DNA of 64,000 nucleotides, taken from contig DUNN01000023.1 in the NCBI GenBank assembly GCA_012839345.1, forward strand, positions 30,746 through 94,745, written 5' to 3'. Position 1 is the first letter of the stretch, and every line of letters starts with the position of its first letter. Below the pieces are notes generated by a model. That model did not search any database and was not told the DNA's origin. It worked only from the letters and a program-made list of their open reading frames with translations. The stretch is from Clostridiales bacterium (GTDB lineage: Bacteria > Bacillota > Clostridia > Oscillospirales > Acutalibacteraceae). The translations under genes and the position numbers were made by a program. Below, in pieces: positions 1 through 8,559 of this stretch.

Positions 1-1
1 G

Positions 2-1195
2 ATGTTCGGCGTGCGTTCCAAAGAGGATGTGACCGGTGCAACCAGCGCTGTGTTTGCCAGCCTGCATACGCTGTATCAGAATGAAATGCAGCGTATTCCG
101 GTTCATTTTATGCTTCGCATTCAAAAAGGGGAACCCGTTGTCCTTTCCGCGCGGGATGAAAACGGCCATGCGGCCAAAGCCGAAGGCGAACCCCCGCAGG
201 ACGCCCTGCACCGCCCAGTCGACCGCGCCCGCTGCGAAGAACAGCTGCGGAAAACCGGCGGTACGCCGTTTTATGCCGCTGAGATTTCCTGTGAAATTGG
301 AGAAGGGCTTTCCGTTCCGGTTTCCTCGCTGAACGCCCTGCGCCGGGACGTGCTGGAACAGCTGCTCACCCAGCGCAGCGAAAAAAAACCGGTGCCGTTT
401 ACAACGCACCCGCTCCCGGAATCCGGCAGTCACCGCGCCCAACCCATGAAATTCCGTGCGCGGTTTTTCCACGCCGATTTGCCGGAAGCGGCCAAACAAT
501 GTGAGTTAGTATACGTTCCGTATTATACGGACTTAAAATTACTAGAAGACTATCGTAAAGAGGGATATCCGGTCGCCGTAGAACTGCCGCGCGGCATGTT
601 TGGAATGGAAGATGCCCTGCGCCGCCGTCTTTCCGATTTGAAAAAAGCAGGCATTACCGATGTTTGGGCCGGGAACCTTGGTGCGGCCGCCTTGGGGAAA
701 GAACTCGGCCTGAACGTTCACGGCGGATTTTCCCTGAACATCACCAATTCCGCCGCCCTTGCGTGGTATACGGAGTTCGGTTTAGCCGACACGGAGCTTT
801 CGTTTGAACTAACCCTGCAGCAGGCCGCCAACATCGGTGGGGAATTGCCGCGCGGCCTGCTGCTTTATGGACGGCTGCCGTTAATGCTGTCGCGCAACTG
901 CCCCGCGGCCAACGGACCGGGCGGATGTCTCCACTGCAAAACCGCTCCGTTCCTGACGGACCGCAAAGGCGTACAGTTCCCCGTCCAGTGTTATGGCAGC
1001 TGCAGCGAAGTGCTGAATTCGGTGGTGCTTTCCATGTCGGACCGGCTGAGCGAAGTGCGCAATCAGGATTTCGGTGTGCTGCGCTTCACAACAGAAACCC
1101 GCGCGCAGGCGCAGGAGGTTCTGGAACGATACTTCACCGGCGGCACTCTGCCGGGGGATTATACCCGCGGACTGTACTACCGTGGAATTGAATAA
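2..1195 (+). CDS. U32 family peptidase, C-terminal part (cut by window edge)
   Basis: The reading frame is open from the first bases, so the true start lies outside the window. Residues 1-130 resemble the DUF3656 domain found inside long U32 peptidases (KTGGTPFYAAEI, then VPVSSLNALRRDVLEQL). The rest resembles the C-terminal U32-like module, with the cysteine cluster NGPGGCLHCKTA, LTDRKGVQFPVQC and a closing FGVLRFT. U32 proteins are peptidase-like; some, such as TrhP, act in tRNA hydroxylation, so the substrate cannot be assigned here. Full-length relatives are about 700-800 residues, so roughly half is visible. dut follows after a short gap and is probably co-transcribed. Confidence 0.85.
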   Translation: MFGVRSKEDVTGATSAVFASLHTLYQNEMQRIPVHFMLRIQKGEPVVLSARDENGHAAKAEGEPPQDALHRPVDRARCEEQLRKTGGTPFYAAEISCEIGEGLSVPVSSLNALRRDVLEQLLTQRSEKKPVPFTTHPLPESGSHRAQPMKFRARFFHADLPEAAKQCELVYVPYYTDLKLLEDYRKEGYPVAVELPRGMFGMEDALRRRLSDLKKAGITDVWAGNLGAAALGKELGLNVHGGFSLNITNSAALAWYTEFGLADTELSFELTLQQAANIGGELPRGLLLYGRLPLMLSRNCPAANGPGGCLHCKTAPFLTDRKGVQFPVQCYGSCSEVLNSVVLSMSDRLSEVRNQDFGVLRFTTETRAQAQEVLERYFTGGTLPGDYTRGLYYRGIE

Positions 1196-1258
1196 AGGTA
1201 AAACACATCCCGCACAAAACGGGATTTCACAACGAAAAGAGAAGAAAGAGGAATGCCC

Positions 1259-1699
1259 ATGCAGCCGCTGAAAATCAAAAAACTGCACCCCAACGCCGTA
1301 CTGCCCACCCGTGCAAGCGACGGCTCCGCAGGAATGGACCTGTACGCCCTGTTGGACGCGCCGCTCACACTGGAGCCGCGCGGACTGTACCGCATTCCCA
1401 CCGGAATTGCCATTGCGCTGCCGGGGCCGGAAACCGTCGGCCTGCTGTTTGCGCGGAGCGGGCTGGGGGTAAAGCATGGAATTTCCCTTTCCAACGCCGT
1501 GGGCGTGATTGACAGCGACTATCGCGGGGAGCTGATTGTGGGGATTTGCAACCTGAGCGACCACCCGTACACCCTGACCCCGGGCGAGCGCTTTGCCCAG
1601 CTGGTCGTAATGCCGGTGCTTCTGCCCGCTGTGGAGGAAACAGATGACCTGGGTGAAACAGCACGCGGTGCCGGGGGATTTGGCTCCACTGGGAAATAA
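1259..1699 (+). CDS. dut: dUTP diphosphatase
   Basis: Hydrolyses dUTP to dUMP and pyrophosphate in the cytosol, keeping uracil out of DNA and supplying dUMP for thymidylate synthesis. All five trimeric dUTPase motifs are present in order: SAGMDLYA, ARSGLG, GVIDSDYRGEL, ERFAQLVV and the C-terminal RGAGGFGSTG that closes over the active site. At about 146 residues it is the usual length. The ORF track starts at 1253, but that ATG is only about one base from the AGAGG element; the in-frame ATG at 1259 has about 7 bases of spacing and is preferred. A very long hairpin follows the stop codon. Confidence 0.95.
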   Translation: MQPLKIKKLHPNAVLPTRASDGSAGMDLYALLDAPLTLEPRGLYRIPTGIAIALPGPETVGLLFARSGLGVKHGISLSNAVGVIDSDYRGELIVGICNLSDHPYTLTPGERFAQLVVMPVLLPAVEETDDLGETARGAGGFGSTGK

Positions 1700-1785
1700 T
1701 GTTCCCGCGAAAAGAGGACTGCTGCAAAATGGTTTTGCAGCAGTCCTCTTTTCGATTTGTATGGCAGAAAACGGGAAATAATGTT
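1691..1785. repeat. 13-bp direct repeats flanking the dut hairpin
   Basis: GGGAAATAATGTT occurs at 1691-1703, overlapping the dut stop codon, and again at 1773-1785. The two copies bracket the 22-bp inverted repeat. The layout resembles a small inserted hairpin element with a target duplication, but no second genomic copy can be seen here and chance duplication is possible. Confidence 0.5.
1708..1754 (+). terminator. Perfect 22-bp inverted repeat after dut
   Basis: Arms 1708-1729 and 1733-1754 are exact reverse complements with a 3-base loop. The outer end of the stem is A-rich on the left and T-rich on the right (cctcttttcg), as in bidirectional terminators. No separate T-run follows, so terminator function is likely but not certain. 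It lies inside a pair of 13-bp direct repeats. Confidence 0.6.
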
Positions 1786-2040
1786 GTGGTGGAATCTCTT
1801 GTAAAAAACAAGGACTTCAGACCGACAGAAAATCGCCCAAAATTTTATGCATTCTATTGCCAAAACACACAGAACAGGATAAAATATCGAATAGAATTTT
1901 TAATGCATTTCGAGAATCGCAGACCGTTTTTAGGCACAACAACTGTGTAAAAATAGAAAGAAAAGTCTGTGATTGTTTTCGGGGTAAAAAATCATCTTTC
2001 CCCGTACAATGAATTTTGTAAAAGAATAGGGGTTGTAAGA

Positions 2041-2589
2041 ATGTTAGTCCTGGCGTCCACTTCGCCGCGCCGCAGCGAGCTTTTAAAAATGGCCGGCTAC
2101 GAATTTTCCGTCGTGCCCCCCGAGGCAAACGAAAATTATTTACGGGGAACACCACCCGTACAGATTGTGGAGCAGCTCTCCACACGAAAAGCAAAGCTGG
2201 TGGCAAAGGACCACCCAGACGACATCGTTCTTGCCGCGGACACTCTTGTGGTATTGAAAGGGCGCATTTTAGGCAAGCCCAAGGATGAGCAAGAAGCAAA
2301 GGCTATGCTGAAGCTGCTGAGCGGCAACGTGCATCAGGTTTACACCGGGTACTGCATCATTTCCGGCGGAAAAATGGTGACCGGGCACGAATGCACTTCC
2401 GTGGAATTCTACACGCTGAAGGATAGCGATATTGAAGCGTACCTTGCCACCGGCGAACCGATGGACAAAGCCGGGGCATATGGCATTCAGGGGCGCGGCG
2501 CGCTGCTGGTAAAGCGGATTGACGGGGATTTTTACAATGTAATGGGACTTCCCATCGGCAAAATCAACCGTCTGCTGAAAAGCCTGTGA
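2041..2589 (+). CDS. maf: Maf family nucleoside triphosphate pyrophosphatase
   Basis: Maf proteins hydrolyse non-canonical or modified nucleoside triphosphates (dTTP/UTP or m7GTP-type substrates) and have been linked to septum control. Visible motifs are STSPRRSELL at the N-terminus, ADTLVVL, GKPKDEQEAKAML and DKAGAYGIQGRGA, all typical of the family. The ORF track begins 24 codons earlier, but MLVLASTSPRR is the family start, and AGGGG lies just upstream of the ATG at 2041, giving 182 residues. mreB follows, the maf-mreBCD order known from Bacillus. The 340 bp between dut and maf hold the dut hairpin and no gene that I can support. Confidence 0.93.
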   Translation: MLVLASTSPRRSELLKMAGYEFSVVPPEANENYLRGTPPVQIVEQLSTRKAKLVAKDHPDDIVLAADTLVVLKGRILGKPKDEQEAKAMLKLLSGNVHQVYTGYCIISGGKMVTGHECTSVEFYTLKDSDIEAYLATGEPMDKAGAYGIQGRGALLVKRIDGDFYNVMGLPIGKINRLLKSL

Positions 2590-2629
2590 CTCTGCATGTA
2601 TGAATTCCAGATTGTTCATAATTTAAGTG

Positions 2630-2658
2630 TTGAGAAATGATGTTGAAAAGGGTATAAT
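2630..2658 (+). promoter_or_regulatory. Promoter upstream of mreB
   Basis: TTGAGA at 2630-2635 and TATAAT at 2653-2658 are separated by 17 bases, a near-consensus vegetative promoter. It gives mreB its own transcript with a leader of about 150 nt. Confidence 0.75.
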
Positions 2659-2685
2659 AGATTCTATCTGAGATATGTCGTAAAT

Positions 2686-2774
2686 GAACTTTAAAACCGG
2701 ACTGGGACTTGGAGTTCGTTGAACGAACGGGAAGCGCCTTTCCTCGCTTTGTGTTTTACGCCTTTTTAAAGTTG
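2686..2774 (+). promoter_or_regulatory. Structured 5' leader of mreB
   Basis: An exact 10-bp stem (aactttaaaa 2687-2696 with ttttaaagtt 2764-2773) closes a domain with two inner hairpins: gttcgt/acgaac at 2714-2728 and gaagcg/cgcttt at 2731-2750. The domain sits between the promoter and the mreB ribosome binding site. I do not recognise it as a known riboswitch class. It could be a cis-regulatory element, an mRNA-stabilising fold, or chance pairing in a long leader. Confidence 0.4.
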
Positions 2775-2815
2775 CTTCCCACTATTTTGTGCGAGCTGAA
2801 AGGGGAAAATGATAC

Positions 2816-3829
2816 ATGTTTTCAAAAGATATAGGAATTGATTTGGGTACTGCGAATACCCTTGTTTTTATGAAGGGCAAAGGCATCGTCATGCGCGAGC
2901 CTTCCGTTGTCGCCGTTGATGTGCGTACCGATACGGTACTTGCCGTTGGCACCCAGGCAAAAGAAATGATCGGACGTACGCCTGGCTCCATTGTTGCCGT
3001 ACGACCGCTGAAAGACGGCGTTATTGCCGACTTCGACATCACCGCGACCATGCTCAAACACTTTATCCGCAAAGCAATTAAAACAAATGCGTTCTCCCGC
3101 CCGCATATTATCGTCTGCATCCCGTCCGGCGTGACCGAAGTTGAGCGCCGCGCTGTGGAGGACGCCGCCCGTCAGGCCGGCGCAAACAACGTGGAACTGA
3201 TTGAAGAACCCATGGCCGCTGCAATCGGCGCGGGCCTTCCTGTCAGCGACCCGACCGGCAGCATGGTGGTGGATATCGGCGGTGGTACTGCCGAAGTCGC
3301 TGTCATTTCGCTGGGCGACATCGTTACTTCCGTTTCCGTCCGTGTGGCAGGGGACAAGTTTGACGAATCCATTATTTCCTATGTTAAGAAAAAGTACAAT
3401 CTGCTTATCGGCGAACGTACCGCAGAGGACATTAAAATCCAAATCGGTTCCGCTTACCCGACGGAAGACAACGAGAACGCCAGCGTGGAAATTAAAGGAC
3501 GCAACCTGGTGGATGGCCTGCCAAAGAATGTGACCATCACCGCCGAAGAGGTACGCGAGGCGCTGAGCGACCCGCTGTCCATGATTGTCGATGCGATTAA
3601 ATCTACTTTGGAAAAGACTCCGCCGGAGCTTTCTGCAGATATTATCGACCACGGCATTATGCTGACCGGCGGCGGCGCGCTGCTGCGCGGTCTGGACCGT
3701 TTGGTAGAGCAGGAAACCGGAATGCCCGTCCACGTGGCAGAAAGCCCGCTGGACTGTGTAGTAAACGGCACCGGAAAGCAGCTTGAGATAACCATGCCGT
3801 CCTCTTACTACAAAAATAACCGCAAATAA
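2816..3829 (+). CDS. mreB: Rod shape-determining protein MreB
   Basis: A bacterial actin that polymerises under the membrane and guides lateral peptidoglycan synthesis. The actin-fold motifs are clear: phosphate 1 [12 protein letters not shown] near residue 6, phosphate 2 [14 protein letters not shown] near residue 160, and the adenosine motif [10 protein letters not shown] near residue 285. At 337 residues it is full length. An AGGGG element lies about 10 bases before the ATG. It has its own promoter and a terminator-like hairpin downstream, so mreB may be transcribed partly independently of mreCD-mrdA. Confidence 0.97.
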   Translation: MFSKDIGIDLGTANTLVFMKGKGIVMREPSVVAVDVRTDTVLAVGTQAKEMIGRTPGSIVAVRPLKDGVIADFDITATMLKHFIRKAIKTNAFSRPHIIVCIPSGVTEVERRAVEDAARQAGANNVELIEEPMAAAIGAGLPVSDPTGSMVVDIGGGTAEVAVISLGDIVTSVSVRVAGDKFDESIISYVKKKYNLLIGERTAEDIKIQIGSAYPTEDNENASVEIKGRNLVDGLPKNVTITAEEVREALSDPLSMIVDAIKSTLEKTPPELSADIIDHGIMLTGGGALLRGLDRLVEQETGMPVHVAESPLDCVVNGTGKQLEITMPSSYYKNNRK

Positions 3830-3873
3830 CAAACGAACCCGCAGATGGAAGCGGTTTCTATGCATTTGAACGA

Positions 3874-3907
3874 GCGGAGGGTAGGTGAACTCTCCGCCTA
3901 TTTTTTC
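3874..3907 (+). terminator. Terminator after mreB
   Basis: The arms gcggagggt and actctccgc form a 9-bp stem with one mismatch, followed by TATTTTTTC. The hairpin lies 45 bases past the mreB stop and separates it from mreC. Confidence 0.65.
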
Positions 3908-3950
3908 AGAGTGGGCAATGCGTGCACGCGTAAGTGCAGCATACCATTTA

Positions 3951-3985
3951 TTGTCCATTGTTCATCATTCATGATTCATTGTTAA
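3951..3985. repeat. Degenerate heptamer repeat upstream of mreC
   Basis: Five heptads in register: TTGTCCA, TTGTTCA, TCATTCA, TGATTCA, TTGTTAA. A 16-base stretch (TTCATGATTCATTGTT) is identical to one upstream of mnmG at 48448-48463. This looks like a short-period intergenic repeat family; its function is unknown. Confidence 0.55.
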
Positions 3986-4004
3986 TTGGCAAGGGGGTGC
4001 TGCG

Positions 4005-4895
4005 TTGAAAGACGTCTTTCATTCCAATGGCTTTAAACTGGTTGTGGCTCTAGCTTTCATTCTGTTCGGGCTGATGCTTTACACCGCGGGCAGCGGCGGT
4101 TCCGTCGTTTCCAGCCTGCTCGGTTTTGTTTCAACCCCCATGCAGAAGGTCAGCACCGTGGTGACCAACAACGCCGTGGCCACAACACAGGCTGCGACGC
4201 GTTCCAACGCGGAACTGCTGGCGGAAAACGACGCCCTAAAACAACAAATTGCGGAGCTCAACAAAAAACTAATCAATTATTATACGTATCAGCAGGAAAA
4301 CGCACAGCTGCGAAAATTTTTGGAGCTGAAAAATGAAAACAAGGATTTCAAGCCGGTTTCGGCCGCGGTCATCGGGCGGGACCCGAACAGCGATTTTTAC
4401 AGCTTCCAAATTGATAAAGGGTCTTCTTCCGGCGTAAAGCTGAACGACCCGGTCATTACCGAAAGCGGCGTAGCCGGCTGGATCTCCAGCGTGAGTGCGG
4501 GGTACAGCCGCGTGACCACCATCCTTTCGCCGGACACCAAAATCAGTGCGGTCGACAAGGTGAACCGCGACTCCGGCGTCATCAACTGCAACATTAAAAT
4601 GGCGGACAGCAACCTTTTAAAGCTGTCATACCTGGATGCCAACACCACCGTAAAGGCGGGGGATATCATCGTAACGAGCGGACTGGGCGGGGTGTACCCG
4701 CGCAACCTGGCAATCGGGACCGTAACAAAGGTGGATCACGACCCCTATGACGTTTCGCTGTACGCGGAAGTCAAACCGTTTGTCGATGTGAAAACCGTCC
4801 GCGACGTAATGGTCATTACTTCGTTTGAAGGGCAGGGGCAGGCTTTGCCGGGGGATACCGCCTCATCATCCACACCCTCGAGCGGGTCGAAGTAA
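4005..4895 (+). CDS. mreC: Rod shape-determining protein MreC
   Basis: A membrane-anchored scaffold that links MreB to the wall synthesis machinery outside the membrane. It has one N-terminal membrane segment (LVVALAFILFGLMLYTAG), a coiled coil at about residues 65-110 (AELLAENDALKQQIAELNKK), and a beta-rich extracellular domain with FYSFQIDKGSSSGV and the closing motif DVMVIT. The tail is serine-rich. The start is TTG, preceded by a strong AAGGGGG about 6 bases away; no nearby ATG fits better. The stop codon directly abuts the mreD start, so the two are co-translated. Confidence 0.94.
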   Translation: MKDVFHSNGFKLVVALAFILFGLMLYTAGSGGSVVSSLLGFVSTPMQKVSTVVTNNAVATTQAATRSNAELLAENDALKQQIAELNKKLINYYTYQQENAQLRKFLELKNENKDFKPVSAAVIGRDPNSDFYSFQIDKGSSSGVKLNDPVITESGVAGWISSVSAGYSRVTTILSPDTKISAVDKVNRDSGVINCNIKMADSNLLKLSYLDANTTVKAGDIIVTSGLGGVYPRNLAIGTVTKVDHDPYDVSLYAEVKPFVDVKTVRDVMVITSFEGQGQALPGDTASSSTPSSGSK

Positions 4896-5408
4896 ATGGA
4901 AAAGCTGAAGTGGATTCGTTATTTCGCCTATACAATTGAAATTTTGGTCGTTTTTATGGTTCAGGAAACACCGGGGCTGATCCCCTCGGTGTTCGGCGCG
5001 CGCCCGGTCATGCTGATTCCGGCCGTGCTGGCCATTGCCCTGTTTGAAAGCGAACTGGCTTCCATGGCTTTTGGGCTTTTCGGCGGCCTGCTGATTGACT
5101 TCGGCATCGGCGGCGCCCTGGGGTTCCACGGCCTGCTGCTGATGTTGGTCTGCTACTTTCTGGGGGTTCTGGCAGCGAACCTCATCCGCACCAATTTTCT
5201 AACCGCTATGATTGTTGCCGTGCTGGTCACCGGAGCCATTCTGCTGCTTCAATGGGTATTTTTCTATGTACTGGCAGATTACAGCGAATCAATTTACGCG
5301 CTGACGGCGCATTACGCACCCCGGTTCCTTTATACCGTGGTGCTGATGCCCATTGCCTATTATTTCAACCGCGCGCTGGCACTGCAAGTTCGCACCAAGA
5401 ATGAATAA
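4896..5408 (+). CDS. mreD: Rod shape-determining protein MreD
   Basis: An integral membrane partner of MreC in the elongation complex. The 170-residue protein is almost entirely hydrophobic, with about five or six predicted membrane segments (for example LIPAVLAIALFE and TAMIVAVLVTGAILLLQWVFF). Sequence similarity within MreD is low, so the call rests on size, topology and its place immediately after mreC, with no intervening base, and before a class B penicillin-binding protein. Confidence 0.9.
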   Translation: MEKLKWIRYFAYTIEILVVFMVQETPGLIPSVFGARPVMLIPAVLAIALFESELASMAFGLFGGLLIDFGIGGALGFHGLLLMLVCYFLGVLAANLIRTNFLTAMIVAVLVTGAILLLQWVFFYVLADYSESIYALTAHYAPRFLYTVVLMPIAYYFNRALALQVRTKNE

Positions 5409-5505
5409 CTGCTCCGTTGATTCCCTGAATATAGATGTTTTGATTGTCCGTAATGCTTGATGATTCATAAACCGTGATTGAACCGAAAAAGACTGGAGGT
5501 TGGCC

Positions 5506-7617
5506 TTGAGCAAGCTGAAAGAAAACGCAAGATACATTTTTTGCGGAATCATCGTTATGGCCGTGCTGGCCGTTTACTGCCTGCGCCTGGTGGATTGGCA
5601 GATTGTGAACGGATCCTCTTGGCTGCAAAAGGCCACTTCGTCCAGCGTGGCGAAGGTCAGCATGGATGCCGCGCGAGGCGAAATTCTGGACGCCAAGGGC
5701 GTAGGGCTGGCCGTAAACAAAACCGTTTACGCCATTGTGTTTGACCGTGCACATATGCCGGACGGTACCGCCAACAAAACCATCGCTCAGCTGATTGCGC
5801 TGCTTACCAAACGCGGGGAAACATGGGAAGACACGCTTCCCATCACACTGGACAAGAACGGAACCTATCAGTTTATCGCCGGCAAGGAAAAGGAAGTTGC
5901 CGCCCTGAAGGCAAAGGATTTCCTAAACATGAACTCCTATGCGACTGCAGAGCAGTGCATGAGCGAACTGGTGAAGAAATACGAAATTACAGGCTATACA
6001 AAGGCGGAAACCAGGGCCATCGTATCCGTCCGGTACAACATGACCAAATCCGGATTCGGCCTTTCCACGCCTTATACTTTTGCAAAAGATGTAAGCAAGG
6101 AAACGGTCGCCATTATTAACGAAAATTCCTCCCGTCTGCCCGGTGCGACGACAAAGGTCACCACCGAGCGGCAGTACCCGCTGGGCGACCTGATGCCGCA
6201 CATTCTGGGCTATGTGGGTTCGATTTCCAAAGAAGAATACGATACCTTGAAAGACAAGGGATACGCTCTGAACGACCGCCTTGGCAAAACCGGCATTGAA
6301 CAGGCGTTTGAAAGCGCCCTGCGCGGCAAGCAAGGCGAAAAGGTCGTGGAAACGAACAAGTCCGGTGCGTTGGAATCGGAAACGGTAACCAAAGCGCCCG
6401 TTTCCGGCAATTCGGTTTTTCTAACGATTGACAGCAACCTGCAAAAGGTGTTGAACGTATCGCTTGCCAAAAACGTAAAAGCTACTCAACAGAACGGCGT
6501 AAAGCTGTGCGCCCAACATTATAAAGGGAGTTCCTCCAAACACGGCGAGGACTGCGTGGCCGGCGCGGCCGTGGTCATCCGCGTAAAGGATTTTGCCATT
6601 TTGGCCGCTTCCACCTACCCAAGCTATGATTTAAACCAATATTTGGACAATACCAGCTATTATTCCACCCTGGTAAAGGACAAGACGCATCCGCTCATTA
6701 ACCGGGCGTTCAACGGCGTATTCACCCCCGGTTCCAGCTTTAAGCCCAGTGTGGCGCTTGCCGCACTGCAGGAAGGTGCCATCAGCAATTCTACGGTGAT
6801 TACCTGCAACCACACCTACACCCGCTTTATTAAGCAGGACCCTAACTTCCACCCGACCTGCCTGGGCACTCACGGGCCGATTACGCTGAACACCGCGCTG
6901 GCCAAATCCTGCAATATCTTCTTTTACGATACGGCTTACCGCACCGGAATTGAAACGATGAACCTGTACGCCAAACGGCTTGGGCTTGGGGTAAAAACCG
7001 GAATCGAACTAAGCGAAAGCTCCGGGATTCTGGCCGGCCCGGCAGAACGCTCCGCTTCCGGAGGAAGCTGGTCCTACGGCGATACCGTACAGTCGGGCAT
7101 CGGCCAGAGCGACAACCAGTTTACTCCTTTGCAGCTGGCAACCTACGCCGCGACCATTGCAAACAACGGCGTACGCCTGAAACCGCACCTGGTCGATAAA
7201 ATCACCGATTACACCCGCACTAAGGTCATTACCCAAAACGGCGCAACCGAAGTGGACAACGCCGGCGTTTCCGCGCAGAATTTGAAATACGTGCAGCAGG
7301 GCATGCGTTCCGTGATTACCAGCGGAACTGGCGCTTCGGTGTTTGGCCATTACGGCATTGCCATCGCCGGTAAAACCGGTACGGCACAAGGCCCCGGTTC
7401 AGATAACGTTGACTTCATCGGCTACGCACCGTATGACAATCCGGAAATCGCCGTTGCCGTTGTGCTGGAACACGGCGCGACTAGCCTGTATTCCAACAGC
7501 ATTGCGAAAGACATTTTTGATGCCTATTTTTACGGGAAAACGGTGGATGCAAGCGGAAATCTGGTCATGCCAGCCACCCATGCCCCGGCTTCTTCCACTC
7601 CTTCGAGCAGCCGTTAA
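5506..7617 (+). CDS. mrdA: Penicillin-binding protein 2 (elongation transpeptidase)
   Basis: A class B PBP that cross-links peptidoglycan during elongation together with RodA and MreBCD. It has one N-terminal membrane segment (YIFCGIIVMAVLAVYCLRLV), a dimerisation region near residues 55-300, and the transpeptidase domain with all three catalytic motifs: SxxK in PGSSFKPS, SxN in KSCNIFF and KTG in AGKTGTAQG. About 703 residues is normal. The ORF track begins at TTG 5500, which touches the GGAGG element; the TTG at 5506 is six bases away and is preferred. No rodA is nearby. The tail is serine-rich and low in complexity, as in MreC. Confidence 0.93.
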   Translation: MSKLKENARYIFCGIIVMAVLAVYCLRLVDWQIVNGSSWLQKATSSSVAKVSMDAARGEILDAKGVGLAVNKTVYAIVFDRAHMPDGTANKTIAQLIALLTKRGETWEDTLPITLDKNGTYQFIAGKEKEVAALKAKDFLNMNSYATAEQCMSELVKKYEITGYTKAETRAIVSVRYNMTKSGFGLSTPYTFAKDVSKETVAIINENSSRLPGATTKVTTERQYPLGDLMPHILGYVGSISKEEYDTLKDKGYALNDRLGKTGIEQAFESALRGKQGEKVVETNKSGALESETVTKAPVSGNSVFLTIDSNLQKVLNVSLAKNVKATQQNGVKLCAQHYKGSSSKHGEDCVAGAAVVIRVKDFAILAASTYPSYDLNQYLDNTSYYSTLVKDKTHPLINRAFNGVFTPGSSFKPSVALAALQEGAISNSTVITCNHTYTRFIKQDPNFHPTCLGTHGPITLNTALAKSCNIFFYDTAYRTGIETMNLYAKRLGLGVKTGIELSESSGILAGPAERSASGGSWSYGDTVQSGIGQSDNQFTPLQLATYAATIANNGVRLKPHLVDKITDYTRTKVITQNGATEVDNAGVSAQNLKYVQQGMRSVITSGTGASVFGHYGIAIAGKTGTAQGPGSDNVDFIGYAPYDNPEIAVAVVLEHGATSLYSNSIAKDIFDAYFYGKTVDASGNLVMPATHAPASSTPSSSR

Positions 7618-7734
7618 GGAACCACTCGGCAAAGAATATTAAAATCGGGAAAGTGAAGTTTCAGGAATATCTTCCGATAATTGTGAATAGAAATTTAAAT
7701 TTATTAATTTGTAAAATCAAACAAGAAAAACGCT

Positions 7735-7763
7735 TTGACTAGCATGAATTCTTGTGGTAGTAT
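7735..7763 (+). promoter_or_regulatory. Promoter upstream of minD-like gene
   Basis: TTGACT (7735-7740), a 17-base spacer and TAGTAT (7758-7763) lie just ahead of the gene, in a very AT-rich stretch after mrdA. The minD-mgsA pair can therefore be transcribed separately from the shape genes. Confidence 0.6.
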
Positions 7764-7780
7764 GATAATGAGGTTATATC

Positions 7781-8527
7781 ATGGGAGCTGTAACAGTAAT
7801 TACTTCAGGAAAAGGCGGCGTGGGAAAATCCACCGTTTCCGCCGGGCTTGCGGCAGCATTTTCCGCGCGCGGCAGACGTGTTCTGCTGATTGACTGCGAC
7901 GCGGGCCTTGGCTGCCTAGACCATATCCTTGGCGTGGCCGAGCAGCGGGTGTTCGACTTGGCAGATATCGTTTCCGGCCGGGCAGAACCGGCAGACGCGG
8001 TATATGCCTGTGGGACTCTGCCCAATGTGTTCCTGCTTCCCGCCCCGGGCAGCCAGGAGGACGTTGTCAGCCCGGCGATTATGAAGCAGCTGACAGAAGC
8101 TTTTTCCAAGTATTACGACCATATTTTGATTGACTGTCCGGCCGGCGTGGGCAACGGTTTTGCCAGCGCAGTCGCCGGCGCACAGCGGGCTTTGGTGGTT
8201 TCCACCCCAGACCCGGTGTGTTTGCGCAACTCCAATCGGACAAGGCAGCTTTTGGAGCAACTTGGTGTGCCCCAGCAGCGGATGGTAATCAACCGCTTCA
8301 GCAGCCGTAATTTTCGGCTGCAGGGCTTTTACCCCGACCTTGACACCGTGATTGACGCGGCAGGAATCCGGCTGATAGCAGTCATTCCGGAAGACCCGCT
8401 TTTGGCGGCGGCGGCAGCGAGAAGCGAACCCGCCCCGGCCAATTGCCCCGGTGCCTTGGCTTTCGGCCGCCTTGCGGCCAGACTGGAAGGCGAGCAGGTG
8501 CCGCTGGCGCCCCTTCAGAAATTTTAA
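7781..8527 (+). CDS. minD: MinD-like ParA-family ATPase
   Basis: Probably the septum-site ATPase that recruits MinC to the membrane to block misplaced division. The deviant Walker [10 protein letters not shown] is at the N-terminus, the switch region [10 protein letters not shown] follows, and the Walker B-like [11 protein letters not shown] is near residue 112. The C-terminal end is short and only weakly amphipathic, so membrane targeting is uncertain. At 248 residues it is slightly shorter than typical MinD. Neither minC nor minE is visible nearby, although the mreBCD-mrdA-minD-mgsA setting matches MinD in other Clostridia. Another ParA-family role cannot be excluded. Confidence 0.75.
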   Translation: MGAVTVITSGKGGVGKSTVSAGLAAAFSARGRRVLLIDCDAGLGCLDHILGVAEQRVFDLADIVSGRAEPADAVYACGTLPNVFLLPAPGSQEDVVSPAIMKQLTEAFSKYYDHILIDCPAGVGNGFASAVAGAQRALVVSTPDPVCLRNSNRTRQLLEQLGVPQQRMVINRFSSRNFRLQGFYPDLDTVIDAAGIRLIAVIPEDPLLAAAAARSEPAPANCPGALAFGRLAARLEGEQVPLAPLQKF

Positions 8528-8559
8528 GGATGACCGTTAGAACAGGAGGAGTATCACAG

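Noticed and set aside
2714-2728. LexA/SOS box at gttcgttgaacgaac
   Set aside because: The Gram-positive LexA site is GAAC-N4-GTTC; here the half-sites are in the other orientation and spacing, so it is better read as a hairpin in the mreB leader.
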